Positions 26,994 to 35,116 of a DNA stretch of 64,000 nucleotides are shown here, one piece after another (position 1 is the first letter of the stretch; each line of letters opens with the position of its first letter). The notes under the pieces were generated by a model, which did no database searches, had not been told where the DNA came from, and saw only the letters and a list, made by a program, of their open reading frames with translations. Position numbers and translations under genes: made by a program. Source of the DNA: Paenochrobactrum pullorum (GTDB taxonomy: Bacteria; Pseudomonadota; Alphaproteobacteria; Rhizobiales; Rhizobiaceae); the NCBI RefSeq assembly GCF_041929845.1, contig NZ_JBHEEH010000001.1, forward strand, positions 1,054,001 to 1,118,000, read 5' to 3'.

Positions 26994-27638
26994 ATGTCTG
27001 CGTTGAAACAATGGTTTTGGCCTGGTTGGGTTTGTACTGTTACCCTGACCGCGGTTGCCTTGTGGTTTGGGATTAAACCATTGGAGGCCGAACTCGCGCA
27101 ACGCACCCAGATCGTATTGCAGCCTTATGACTGGACAAGTTTCAGCGTTGAAGGGCGTGACCTGACATTGCGCGGTGTTGCGCCTGATGAAGCCGCACAA
27201 AAATTAGCACTCGAAGCAGCTGGTAAAATTGAAGGGATTCGTGAAATTGAGAATCTCACTTCACTTTTGCCTTTAGCTGCTCCTTATACATTTCAAATCG
27301 AGAAGAATGGTGACGGCATTATTTTGAGCGGCCATGTGCCAACCAGTCAATTGCGTGACGAGTTGATGCTGACCATGGAAGAGAATGCAGCTTCCATGAT
27401 GGTAATGGATGAGATGGCTTTGGCGCGTGGCGAGCCAGATAACTATGCTACATTGGTTAAATTTGCTATTTTACAATCTGCTTTTCTCAAATCAGGGAAA
27501 ATTGCCCTGATTGATATGCGATTAAATATTGATGGTGATGCGAATAACCGGCTGGATTATTACCGCTTGCAGAATGCATTGAATAATTCTTTGCCGGAAG
27601 GAGCTGAAATCGGGCAGCGCTTTATTGCACAACCTTGA
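26994..27638 (+). CDS. Membrane-anchored BON-like domain protein
   Basis: 214 residues with one N-terminal membrane helix (about 8-27) and a periplasmic part. Two BON-like modules can be read: residues 48-92 (LTLRGVAPDEAAQKLALEAA, then IEGIREIENLT) and about 100-140 (DGIILSGHVPTSQLRDEL). They resemble the repeated module at the start of OmpA-type proteins that bind the cell envelope. No OmpA peptidoglycan domain follows, so this is a short form. Function is unknown; an envelope role is inferred from topology. Confidence 0.7.
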   Translation: MSALKQWFWPGWVCTVTLTAVALWFGIKPLEAELAQRTQIVLQPYDWTSFSVEGRDLTLRGVAPDEAAQKLALEAAGKIEGIREIENLTSLLPLAAPYTFQIEKNGDGIILSGHVPTSQLRDELMLTMEENAASMMVMDEMALARGEPDNYATLVKFAILQSAFLKSGKIALIDMRLNIDGDANNRLDYYRLQNALNNSLPEGAEIGQRFIAQP

Positions 27639-27717
27639 ACTTTGGTTGCCTTAATATGCTGTGATCGTTGTTTTTTAGATATTTAAAACACTATTCGTAA
27701 GACACGAAAGGTCGTTT

Positions 27718-27813
27718 ATGCTCTATCTTGTTCAGACATTCTGGTATGTCTTGTTACTGGCTTTGTGCATTGGTTTTCTGGTAGGCTGGATGGCAGTTGG
27801 AAATAAAAAGTAA
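27718..27813 (+). CDS. Small membrane protein, 31 residues
   Basis: ATG 27718 with GAAAGG about 9 bases upstream. The peptide is MLYLVQTFWYVLLLALCIGF plus LVGWMAVGNKK: one membrane helix with a basic end. The pattern of aromatic residues, then LCIGFLVGW, resembles the membrane anchor found at the N-terminus of many HhH-containing COG3743-type proteins. Exactly such a protein is encoded 90 bases downstream. I infer a functional link or a partial duplication of the anchor. Too short for standard gene callers. Confidence 0.5.
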   Translation: MLYLVQTFWYVLLLALCIGFLVGWMAVGNKK

Positions 27814-27903
27814 AACAGATTTATTTGCAGTCGATCAGCGGCTCGTAAATTATGAAGCACTATCTCACTCTGACTTAAAGATGTTAATCTGGGGGAAGAA
27901 GTA

Positions 27904-28716
27904 ATGCCTCACCTTATTTTGCAGCTCGCTTTATTGATTGCTGCGGTGTTCGTTATCGGTTGTTTATTCGGGGCTTTTGCCCGCAAGCGTAAAGCTAACA
28001 GTGAACATGTGGTACCGGAACCTGAGCAACAGGTTGAGGCCGTAAAATTAACATCGGAAAAACAAGAGCATAAAGTTCAAATGCCGGTTCCGGCTGTGCC
28101 TGAAGTAAAAACTGACGACGAAAACGCGAAAGCCGTGGAAACTAAACCAACGGTTGAACCCGTCAAAGTTGAAGAAATTATCGCGCAGGATTCGACTGCA
28201 ACAAAGACCGAGGTATCTTCAGGTGTTATAGAGGAACTGATTTCTGAACCGGCTCCGGTGGAAGAAGTTCATATCCCGGAACTAGTTGTCGTTGAGGAGC
28301 CCGAACCGGTTGTTGAAGTAGGCTTACCACAACTGCTTGAGGCTGCGCGTGATGATAAGCCGGATGACTTGTTGAAGATCAAGGGCATTGGCCCCACTTT
28401 GCAAAGCAAACTTCAGGCTTTGGGGATTTATCATTATGAACAGCTGGCTGCATGGGATGCTGATAATGCAATCTGGATTGGAAAGAAGCTTAATTTCCCC
28501 GGACGCGTCGAGCGCGAGGAATGGGTGGAACAAGCTGCTGCTTTAAGCAAACTTGGCGAAAAAACGCTGGTTAAATCCACTAAAAAAGCAACGTCTAAAA
28601 AGACATCTGCCAGCAAGCCACGCACAAAAGCTGCAACAGTTAAGGCATCGGTAAAAAAGGCAGCGGTGAAAACAGCTAAACCTAAAGCAAAGTCAGCTTC
28701 GCAAAAAGCAGATTGA
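27904..28716 (+). CDS. Membrane-anchored helix-hairpin-helix protein with Lys/Ala-rich tail
   Basis: 270 residues in four parts. An N-terminal membrane helix (about 4-24) is followed by RKRK. A long acidic Glu/Val/Pro-rich linker spans about 35-140. A helix-hairpin-helix domain spans about 145-215 (PDDLLKIKGIGPTLQSKLQALG, with the GIGP turn, then YEQLAAW). The C-terminal tail of about 50 residues is Lys/Ala/Thr-rich like histone H1. The HhH region fits COG3743, sometimes described as flap-endonuclease-like, but no nuclease residues are visible. Membrane attachment plus two potential nucleic-acid-binding regions suggests a DNA tether; that is inference. Confidence 0.75.
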   Translation: MPHLILQLALLIAAVFVIGCLFGAFARKRKANSEHVVPEPEQQVEAVKLTSEKQEHKVQMPVPAVPEVKTDDENAKAVETKPTVEPVKVEEIIAQDSTATKTEVSSGVIEELISEPAPVEEVHIPELVVVEEPEPVVEVGLPQLLEAARDDKPDDLLKIKGIGPTLQSKLQALGIYHYEQLAAWDADNAIWIGKKLNFPGRVEREEWVEQAAALSKLGEKTLVKSTKKATSKKTSASKPRTKAATVKASVKKAAVKTAKPKAKSASQKAD

Positions 28717-28741
28717 TTATTCAAATTGATTTTATAACAGA

Positions 28742-28848
28742 GCTAGAGCGTGTCGCACTTAATCGTATCCACTGTGCTCGCTCTAGCGTTTTGTTTTTAC
28801 GAATGTCTTTATCCCAAAACCGGTGCCCGCTTTTGGGAGACATGCTCT
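28742..28848. repeat. Palindromic intergenic repeat, Bru-RS-like
   Basis: Nested inverted repeats. GCTAGAGCG (28742-28750) pairs with CGCTCTAGC (28779-28787), and CCCAAAA (28813-28819) pairs with TTTTGGG (28831-28837). An outer pair AGAGCGTGTC/GACATGCTCT (to 28848) joins the two ends with one mismatch. The CCAAAACCGGTGC...CTTTTGGG...GACATGCTCT wording is what I recall from the abundant intergenic Bru-RS-type elements of Brucella and related Rhizobiales. Only one copy is present in this window. Confidence 0.65.
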
Positions 28849-28855
28849 AAAAAGT

Positions 28856-28896
28856 AAGGCTGCTTCGGAATTTCCCGAAGTCGCCTTTTCTTTTGT
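28856..28896 (+). terminator. Terminator, probably bidirectional
   Basis: AAGGC-tg-CTTCGG and CCGAAG-tc-GCCTT (28856-28887) form a stem with a small internal loop, followed by TTTTCTTTTG on the plus strand. It ends the HhH gene transcript. On the minus strand it lies directly past the lytic transglycosylase stop and can serve that gene too. Confidence 0.75.
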
Positions 28897-31050
28897 CTAT
28901 CGACGACCGTTAATCAGGTCGGCTTTGATATTTGCTGTGCCGGTTAAACGTGCCTTGTAAACTTCGTAATTTTCCATCACGCGATGGACGTAATTACGGG
29001 TTTCCGGGTAAGGAATGCGTTCAATCCAGTCGACAATTTCTTCAATAGAGCGGCCACGCGGATCGCCATACTTGGCGATCCACTGATTGGCGCGGGTAGG
29101 GCCTGCATTATAACCGGCAAAGGTTAGGATATAGGAACCATCAAAGCGGCCAAGTTGCTCACTTAAATAATGGGCACCCAGGGTTGCATTATAAGCAGAA
29201 TCATTAGTGAGTTTGGCGTGCGTGAAGGTGAGGCCTGCACGTGTTGCCACGCCCTTGGCAGTGCCCGGAAGGAGCTGCAGCAAGCCTAGAGCGCCGGCAC
29301 TTGATACAGCTGAGGTGTTAAACTCGCTTTCTTGACGTGCAATCGCATAAGCGAGCGCTTTACCGGAACCGCTGATATTCGCGTGATTTGGTATCGCACC
29401 GAGTGGATGGGAAAGTGCTCCCACATCAAGACCGCGGGCAGCTGCCGCTTTTCCGATTCGCAAAGCCAGATAATGATTGTTTTTTTGCTCAGCCATCACT
29501 GCGAGCATAGCTAATTCGCCAACGCTGGAGATTTCTTGTGCCAGATTGCGATAGAGCGCATCGGCACGGGTGCTGTAACCGGCCGCTTCTAACCGTTTGA
29601 TCGCTTGTACAGCCGGACGATTGGCAAAATTGGCGCGATCAGCATTGGTTGGTTTCGGATAGGGCAATTGCAAGGTTGACTGGCCAAGTTTGGCAGCGGC
29701 CAGCTGGCCATAAAATGTTGTGCCGTAATGAGCGGCACGCTGATAATAATTACCGGCATTGCCGCCTGCACCAGCTTCTGCGGCACGACCCAGCCAATAA
29801 TAAGCGCGTGAGGCTGAAATTGCACCTGATGAAATTTCGGCAATGCGGGCAAAATGTTTTGAAGCAGTTTTAGGATCGTTTAATGAACGCAGTGCATACC
29901 AGCCTGCGTGGAATTCTGCATCTGCAGCCATCGCTGGTGATTCTGCCGCATGGGCAGCTGCGACTTGATAGGCGAGCTTAGGCTTGCCGATATCAAGCAA
30001 TTCGCGAGATAAAACGCGCCTTTCTGTCCACCATGCATCCGGATTCACCAATGTTTTAGCGTCCTTTGGTGCTTTGATCATAATCTCTGCTGCATCGCTG
30101 AAGCGTTCGGCACGACGAAGATAACGTGCTTTGACCAGCAAATAAGACGGATGCTTGTGCCATGATTTGTCAACAGCATTGATTTTTTGTGCAGCATCAG
30201 CACTATTGCGGGATACAGCCAAATAAGCCTGATAAAGTGATTGTGCCTGTGCAGGGCCTGCCAGATTGGCAGCCGACTGCATCCGCCCGCTATACAGTGA
30301 ACGGATTAGCCGGTTGAGATGGTCATCACGCGTTAAAGTATCAGAAAATTCGCGTAAAATGGATTGCTCTTCAGTTTGAGAAAGACGTGCATTTAACCAC
30401 CACGGAGCCAGCAATTGTCTGGCTCTCACCTTGTTGCCCGTGGCTTTGTGAGCGCGCGCTAAGGTGATAATGCCCTCGGTGGTCTGAGGGCGGCTATTGC
30501 CGAAGGCTCCAATGACTTGTTGCGCCGGCAATTTTTCTTTTGCCAATGCGCGCTCGGAATTATTGCGAATGGCAGCCATGCCCGGCCAGCCTTGTAATTC
30601 AGCTGCAGATGCAGCGATCTCGGCGCTGGTAATTCCGTCGGCATTGGAGGTTGCAATCACCCATGCAAGTATCTGCCGGTCAATGCTGCCGCGCGCCATA
30701 TTGTTTTTAATGGCTATCGTACGGGCAGCATTTTTGCTTTCCAGAGCATCCAGTGCCGCTTTTAAGGTGCCGCTGACATTAGCCGGATTGCTGGCGCGTG
30801 GTACACTGGATGTGATAACCTGATCCTGTAATGACGGGCGCGGTTGCGGTGTCACCAAATTGATCGGAGATTCGCGTGTGGCTGAAGGTGCAAACGGCGT
30901 TGGCAACGGCGGGCGCGCAAACGGCGTTGGTACATCTGTGGGCGGCAAAGGTTGCGCAAAAGATGTGGCTGTCGGCATGCAAAGCATCAGGCTGCATCCT
31001 GCGAGGAGGATTTTGCGCCAGATCGGTGCTCTTTGATCAACTATACTCAT
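28897..31050 (-). CDS. Soluble lytic murein transglycosylase
   Basis: Periplasmic enzyme cleaving peptidoglycan between MurNAc and GlcNAc with 1,6-anhydro product formation. 717 residues: signal peptide (about 1-33), a Pro/Thr-rich segment, a long alpha-superhelical U-domain (about 90-530), and a C-terminal SLT domain. The SLT domain shows the catalytic Glu in IARQESEFN, then AGALGLLQLLPGTA, NATLGAHYLSEQL, FAGYNAGPTR and IPYPETRNYVHRV, all Slt70 motifs. Size is near that of Slt70-type enzymes. Single-gene unit on the minus strand. Confidence 0.94.
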   Translation of the reverse strand: MSIVDQRAPIWRKILLAGCSLMLCMPTATSFAQPLPPTDVPTPFARPPLPTPFAPSATRESPINLVTPQPRPSLQDQVITSSVPRASNPANVSGTLKAALDALESKNAARTIAIKNNMARGSIDRQILAWVIATSNADGITSAEIAASAAELQGWPGMAAIRNNSERALAKEKLPAQQVIGAFGNSRPQTTEGIITLARAHKATGNKVRARQLLAPWWLNARLSQTEEQSILREFSDTLTRDDHLNRLIRSLYSGRMQSAANLAGPAQAQSLYQAYLAVSRNSADAAQKINAVDKSWHKHPSYLLVKARYLRRAERFSDAAEIMIKAPKDAKTLVNPDAWWTERRVLSRELLDIGKPKLAYQVAAAHAAESPAMAADAEFHAGWYALRSLNDPKTASKHFARIAEISSGAISASRAYYWLGRAAEAGAGGNAGNYYQRAAHYGTTFYGQLAAAKLGQSTLQLPYPKPTNADRANFANRPAVQAIKRLEAAGYSTRADALYRNLAQEISSVGELAMLAVMAEQKNNHYLALRIGKAAAARGLDVGALSHPLGAIPNHANISGSGKALAYAIARQESEFNTSAVSSAGALGLLQLLPGTAKGVATRAGLTFTHAKLTNDSAYNATLGAHYLSEQLGRFDGSYILTFAGYNAGPTRANQWIAKYGDPRGRSIEEIVDWIERIPYPETRNYVHRVMENYEVYKARLTGTANIKADLINGRR

Positions 31051-31270
31051 ATTGAACCAAACCAGATTACTTAAGCCATATCATTAGCCGGTGTTCTTTG
31101 TGAAGTTGACCGACTTGTCAGGGCAGGGGAAGTTTTACTTTTTTAGTATAATTTTTATCCATGAAGGCATCGTTAACAAACCATTATGAATAAGATCGGA
31201 TAACTAACGCCTGTGCAGCCGTAAATTTGCTTGCTCCATTCTTGTGGCAATACTATGGTGCGACCGCTTT

Positions 31271-31287
31271 CGTCGGGTTCTCCGACG
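31271..31287 (+). promoter_or_regulatory. Small hairpin in the dapA leader
   Basis: CGTCGG (31271-31276) and CCGACG (31282-31287) pair around a 5-base loop, 32 bases before the dapA start. No lysine riboswitch sequence is evident, nor is one expected in this group. The hairpin may only stabilise the mRNA. Confidence 0.3.
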
Positions 31288-31319
31288 GTTATTAACATTT
31301 ATCTCTCAGGAGTATATTG

Positions 31320-32201
31320 ATGCTGAAGGGCTCAATCACCGCACTCGTTACGCCATTCGATCGTGATGGTGCATTTGACGAGAAATCCTTCCGCTCCTTC
31401 GTGAATTGGCAAATTCAAGAGGGCACCAATGGTTTGGTGCCTGTCGGTACAACCGGTGAAACACCTACGCTCTCGCATGACGAGCATAAGCGGGTCATTG
31501 AAGTCTGTATTGAAGTCGCGGACAAGCGCGTGCCGGTCATTGCAGGTGCCGGTTCGAACAATACACATGAAGCGATTGAACTGGCGCAGCATGCTGAAAA
31601 AGCGGGCGCGGACGCGGTTCTCGTTGTCACACCTTATTATAACAAACCTAATCAGCGTGGTCTCTACGAACACTTCTCTGCAATTGCGCGTGAAATTTCC
31701 GTGCCGATTGTTATATACAATATTCCGGGTCGTTCTATTGTTGATATGTTGCCGGAAACCATGGGGCGTTTGGTAGCTGACCACAAAAATATTGTGGCTG
31801 TTAAGGACGCAACCGGCCGTATTGAGCGCGTGTCCGAACAACGTGCGGTTTGCGGCAAAGATTTCATCCAATTGTCGGGTGAAGATGCCACGGCTTTAGG
31901 CTTTAATGCACATGGCGGTCATGGTTGCATTTCGGTGACCTCCAACATCGCGCCACGCCTTTGCACCGAATTTCAGACTGCATGTTTGAGCGGTGATTAT
32001 TCAAAAGCGCTGGAGTACCAAGATCGCTTGATGCCATTGCATAAGGCGCTGTTTCTGGAGCCAAATCCGGCCGGTCCTAAATATGCGTTGTCGCGTTTGG
32101 GGTTGATCGAGCCTGTCGTCCGTTTGCCAATGGTGCAGGTGGAAGAGGCGACACGCCTTGCCATTGATCGTGCCATGCAGCATGCTGGCTTGATTAATTA
32201 A
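31320..32201 (+). CDS. dapA: 4-hydroxy-tetrahydrodipicolinate synthase
   Basis: Condenses pyruvate with aspartate semialdehyde, the first committed step to meso-diaminopimelate and lysine. The ATG at 31320 is used (TCAGGAG upstream); the TTG just before it is not needed. The 293-residue TIM-barrel protein has GTTGE at residues 43-47, the catalytic Tyr133 in VIYNIPGRS, and the Schiff-base Lys162 in VAVKDATGR. Length is standard. A strong terminator follows, so it is separated from smpB although the two are close. Confidence 0.97.
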   Translation: MLKGSITALVTPFDRDGAFDEKSFRSFVNWQIQEGTNGLVPVGTTGETPTLSHDEHKRVIEVCIEVADKRVPVIAGAGSNNTHEAIELAQHAEKAGADAVLVVTPYYNKPNQRGLYEHFSAIAREISVPIVIYNIPGRSIVDMLPETMGRLVADHKNIVAVKDATGRIERVSEQRAVCGKDFIQLSGEDATALGFNAHGGHGCISVTSNIAPRLCTEFQTACLSGDYSKALEYQDRLMPLHKALFLEPNPAGPKYALSRLGLIEPVVRLPMVQVEEATRLAIDRAMQHAGLIN

Positions 32202-32214
32202 GATAGACAGACAG

Positions 32215-32246
32215 AAAAAGCGCCTTTCTGCTGAAAGGCGCTTTTA
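32215..32246 (+). terminator. Rho-independent terminator of dapA
   Basis: AAAAGCGCCTTTC and GAAAGGCGCTTTT form a 13-bp stem with a TGCT loop, ending in TTTTAAT. The flanking A and T runs make it usable on either strand. Confidence 0.93.
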
Positions 32247-32277
32247 ATCTGCATGACGGGTATTATATAACCATATT

Positions 32278-32754
32278 ATGAATAAGCCAAAAACACCCAC
32301 AGTGCGTAAAATAATTGCGGAAAACCGTCGTGCGCGCTTTAACTTTGAAATTGTGAGCACGCTGGAAGCAGGACTTGTGCTGACGGGTACGGAAGTGAAA
32401 TCACTTCGCGCCAATCAGTCCAATATTGCTGAAAGTTACGCAAGCTTTGAAAATGGTGAGTTTTGGCTGATCAATTCCTATATTCCGGAATATACGCAAG
32501 GCAATCGTTTCAATCATGATCCGCGCCGCTTACGTAAATTGCTGGTGGGCCGTCGTGAAATGGCGCGCCTTTTCAATGCTGTTTCGCGTGATGGTATGAC
32601 TATTGTGCCTTTGAAATTGTACTTTAATGATCGCGGCCGGGTTAAGCTGGAACTGGCGGTTGCACGCGGTAAAAAATTGCACGACAAGCGCCAAACCGAG
32701 AAAATGCGCGATTGGAATCGTGAAAAATCACGCCTGCTACGCGATAAAGGCTAA
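32278..32754 (+). CDS. smpB: SsrA-binding protein SmpB
   Basis: Binds tmRNA and delivers it to stalled ribosomes for trans-translation. The 158-residue protein has the OB-fold core (IAENRRARFNFEI, then LEAGLVLTGTEVKSLR), the conserved NQSNIAESYASFENGE and the PHDPRR-like NHDPRRLRKLL. A basic C-terminal tail (KRQTEKMRDWNREKSRLLRDKG) enters the decoding centre. Standard length. The tmRNA gene itself was not seen in the window. Confidence 0.98.
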   Translation: MNKPKTPTVRKIIAENRRARFNFEIVSTLEAGLVLTGTEVKSLRANQSNIAESYASFENGEFWLINSYIPEYTQGNRFNHDPRRLRKLLVGRREMARLFNAVSRDGMTIVPLKLYFNDRGRVKLELAVARGKKLHDKRQTEKMRDWNREKSRLLRDKG

Positions 32755-32784
32755 GTTTTTACTTAAAATTTGATGTTGTTTGAG

Positions 32785-32808
32785 CGCCGGTATTAAATCC
32801 CGGCGTTT
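32785..32808 (+). terminator. Terminator of smpB
   Basis: CGCCGG (32785-32790) and CCGGCG (32800-32805) pair around a 9-base A/T-rich loop, followed by TTTATG. It overlaps the 3' end of the convergent glycosylase gene. Confidence 0.6.
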
Positions 32809-33440
32809 ATGTATTCACGCACATTGGTAAAAACGTCACGGAACATTTTTTCGGTTAGCACACCTGTGTTGGTATTATAGCGCGAGCAGTGATAGCTGGA
32901 AAAAATCCGGATGCCATTGATATCAGTTACATTGCCGTGACCGAATTTATGTTTTGCAACCGGTTGTCCAAGCGCGCGGATCGTCGATTGATGCGCGATC
33001 GTGCCAAGCGTAACAATGGCGCGCAGATTTTTAAAGCCGGATAGGGCGGGTTTTAAAAACTGACGGCAGTTATTAACTTCTGACGCAGTTGGCTTGTTTT
33101 CAGGTGGAACACAGCGCACGGCATTGATGATTGTCGTATTCAACAGTTCGAGACTGTCATCAATACGAGCTTCAAATTTGCCACGGGCAAAACCAAGATC
33201 AATCAAAGTGCTGTAGAGAAGATCACCGGCATAATCACCGGTAAACGGTCGGCCGGTGCGATTGGCACCTCGCAAACCAGGGGCAAGTCCGATAATCATC
33301 AGGCTGAGACTGTCATCGCCGCCAACAGGCATAAAAGGCGGAACCGGAGCATTGTGCCACTCCGGTTCTTTAATGCGCCATTCTTGTAAAAAATCATGCA
33401 AGCGCGGACAAATAGCACAATCATGTGAAGGATGTATCAT
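32793..33440 (-). CDS. Uracil-DNA glycosylase, family 5 (UdgB) type
   Basis: DNA repair glycosylase of 215 residues with broad specificity for deaminated bases in this family. Motif 1 is GLAPGLRGANRTGRPFTGDY and motif 2 is SYHCSRYNTNTGVLT; the GANRTGRxFTGD and NTNTG patterns set family 5 apart from family 4. N-terminal cysteines CAICPRLHDF, together with Cys residues further on (RCVPPEN, NNCRQFL), could bind an iron-sulfur cluster. The Pro usual after the His in motif 2 is Cys here. A second UDG, of family 4, lies at 16034-16924. Confidence 0.88.
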   Translation of the reverse strand: MIHPSHDCAICPRLHDFLQEWRIKEPEWHNAPVPPFMPVGGDDSLSLMIIGLAPGLRGANRTGRPFTGDYAGDLLYSTLIDLGFARGKFEARIDDSLELLNTTIINAVRCVPPENKPTASEVNNCRQFLKPALSGFKNLRAIVTLGTIAHQSTIRALGQPVAKHKFGHGNVTDINGIRIFSSYHCSRYNTNTGVLTEKMFRDVFTNVREYINAGI

Positions 33441-33468
33441 TGGAACCCTTCAATTGATCGGTACGCGA

Positions 33469-34062
33469 TCAATAATCGTCGTCTTCCATTTCGTCAGCCG
33501 CCAAACGAGGTGCTTGCTGCTGTTGCGGACGTTCGGACATTTCACGGCCGATTTCAGATTTCAGTGAAACGAGATCGATGAAATGGTCAGCCTGACGGCG
33601 CAATTCATCAGAAATCATTGCAGGTTGTGTCGTCAGTGTAGAAACGATGGAGACTTTGCGGCCTTTACGCTGCAATGCTTCAACCAGTGAACGGAAATCG
33701 CCGTCACCGGAGAAGATAACAAAATGATCGATGGCATCGGTCAATTGCATTGCATCGACGGTTAGCTCGATATCCATATTGCCTTTGACTTTGCGACGTC
33801 CGGTTGCGTCGGTAAATTCTTTGGCAGCCTTGGTGATGACCTTGTAGCCGTTATAATCCAGCCAATCAATCAAAGGTCTAATTGACGAGTATTCCTGATC
33901 TTCTACCAATGCTGTGTAATAATAAGCACGCAGCAAGTAGCCACGGTTTTGAAATGCTTTTAATAATTTGCGATAGTCAATGTCGAAACCAAGTGTTTTG
34001 GAGGCTGCATAAAGATTAGCGCCGTCAATGAAAAGGGCGATCTTTTCACGGGAATCGAACAT
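33469..34062 (-). CDS. NYN-domain (LabA/DUF88-like) putative RNase
   Basis: 197 residues with a PIN-like NYN fold. Putative metal-binding acids are Asp13 in ALFIDGANLY, the Asp/Glu in KGNMDIELTVDAM, and the Asp residues in IFSGDGDFRSLVEAL. These are the three acidic positions of the family. The C-terminus is Gln/Asp-rich and probably disordered. Family members are thought to cleave RNA; the target is unknown. The gene is 28 bases downstream of nothing on its strand and precedes the glycosylase gene by 28 bases, so the two may be co-transcribed. Confidence 0.87.
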   Translation of the reverse strand: MFDSREKIALFIDGANLYAASKTLGFDIDYRKLLKAFQNRGYLLRAYYYTALVEDQEYSSIRPLIDWLDYNGYKVITKAAKEFTDATGRRKVKGNMDIELTVDAMQLTDAIDHFVIFSGDGDFRSLVEALQRKGRKVSIVSTLTTQPAMISDELRRQADHFIDLVSLKSEIGREMSERPQQQQAPRLAADEMEDDDY

Positions 34063-34487
34063 ATGTAAAAATCCACTCTACAGGCATGGGCCTAAAAACC
34101 AGTTCAACTGGATGGCCTTCGTGAAACATATAAATGGCGACGTCAAAAGAACTTTTTGGTGCAACTTACGTCTTGGCCTTTATTTTCTAAGGGGAATATA
34201 CAGAAATACAAGCAACCTTAGGTTGATTTGCCCTAATTGTAAGGGCTTAAATGTTGATAATTGAACTATTTTTTATAAGACTTTGCTTGAGCTCTGCCCA
34301 GCTTGCTAACATTGATGGTGACTGTTAAACTCCAGACGAAATAAAAAAATTGGTTGTGCAATATATCGCGGCTTGCAAAAATGAGGGCGTGCGGCTTGTT
34401 TCGCGCGGCTTTTACTTGTTTTTTTTCGGATTTCGCGTTATGTGCAGACAAATTTCGTTAAAGATAGTATTATGAAAGGGACCACTG
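34063..34487. other. Intergenic region upstream of rpoZ, with hairpins
   Basis: 425 bases with no supported gene. Two adjacent small hairpins occur: CAACC-TTA-GGTTG (34213-34225) and GCCCT-aattgta-AGGGC (34230-34246). Further on, GCGTGCG (34387-34393) with CGCGC (34402 on) precedes CTTTTACTTGTTTTTTTT, which is terminator-like. This could mark the end of a short plus-strand transcript before rpoZ. The divergent promoters of the NYN gene and rpoZ also lie here. Confidence 0.5.
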
Positions 34488-34892
34488 ATGGCCCGCGTCA
34501 CCGTTGAGGATTGCGTAGACAAGGTAGACAACCGCTTTGAGCTGGTTCTGCTTGCCAGTCATCGTGCACGCCAGATTTCGCAAGGCGGACAGATTACCGT
34601 CGATCGCGATAACGACAAAAACCCTGTTGTTGCATTGCGCGAAATCGCCGATGAAACACTTTCACCTGATGATCTGAAGGAAGATCTGATCCATTCACTG
34701 CAGAAGCATGTGGAAGTGGACGAACCTGAAGCCGCACCAACTGCATTGTTGACCGGTAGCATTGATGCCACAGCTGAAGGTATTGTAGAAGCCGGTGAAG
34801 AAGAAGCAGTCGTCTTCGATCAAATGTCTGAAGAAGAATTGCTGGCCGGCATTGAAGGTCTGGTTGCTCCGGAAAAAAGCGACGACTTCTAA
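34488..34892 (+). CDS. rpoZ: RNA polymerase omega subunit
   Basis: Small RNA polymerase subunit that aids assembly of the beta-prime subunit and forms part of a ppGpp site. The 134-residue protein begins ARVTVEDCVDKVDNRFELV and continues with ASHRARQISQGG, DRDNDKNPVVALREIAD, the canonical omega core. An acidic C-terminal extension is usual in alphaproteobacteria. AAGGG lies upstream of the ATG. It is followed by a strong terminator and then rsh, the ppGpp synthetase gene. Confidence 0.97.
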   Translation: MARVTVEDCVDKVDNRFELVLLASHRARQISQGGQITVDRDNDKNPVVALREIADETLSPDDLKEDLIHSLQKHVEVDEPEAAPTALLTGSIDATAEGIVEAGEEEAVVFDQMSEEELLAGIEGLVAPEKSDDF

Positions 34893-34936
34893 TAAATTTA
34901 TACTGCCGGTCACGGCCGGTCGTTGAGTTTTTTGAT

Positions 34937-34971
34937 ATGCGCCGCAGCTTTTGCTTGTGGCGCATTTTTTT
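34937..34971 (+). terminator. Rho-independent terminator of rpoZ
   Basis: ATGCGCC (34937-34943) and GGCGCAT (34959-34965) form the main stem, with GC-AGC/GCTTGT partly paired above it, followed directly by seven T residues. A weaker CCGG stem lies just upstream (34904-34920). Confidence 0.92.
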
Positions 34972-35116
34972 GACTTATGCTGGCTGCTGTGTAGATCGCA
35001 TATAAGAACTTATATAATAATAACTGATGGTGTTGGAAAAATACACTTGTCAGTAGAAATGCATGGTTTACTTTAAAAGCACGGATGTGTTTGTTTTTGT
35101 ATAGGAGTTTCTGTCG

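Noticed and set aside
31051..31319. Lysine riboswitch upstream of dapA
   Set aside because: Only a small hairpin is present; the large conserved lysine aptamer is absent.
31332..31871. 179-codon frame antisense to dapA
   Set aside because: Shadow of the dapA coding sequence with unlikely residue content.
34028..34264. 78-codon frame before rpoZ
   Set aside because: Starts inside the NYN gene on the other strand, with no good ribosome site or recognised domain.
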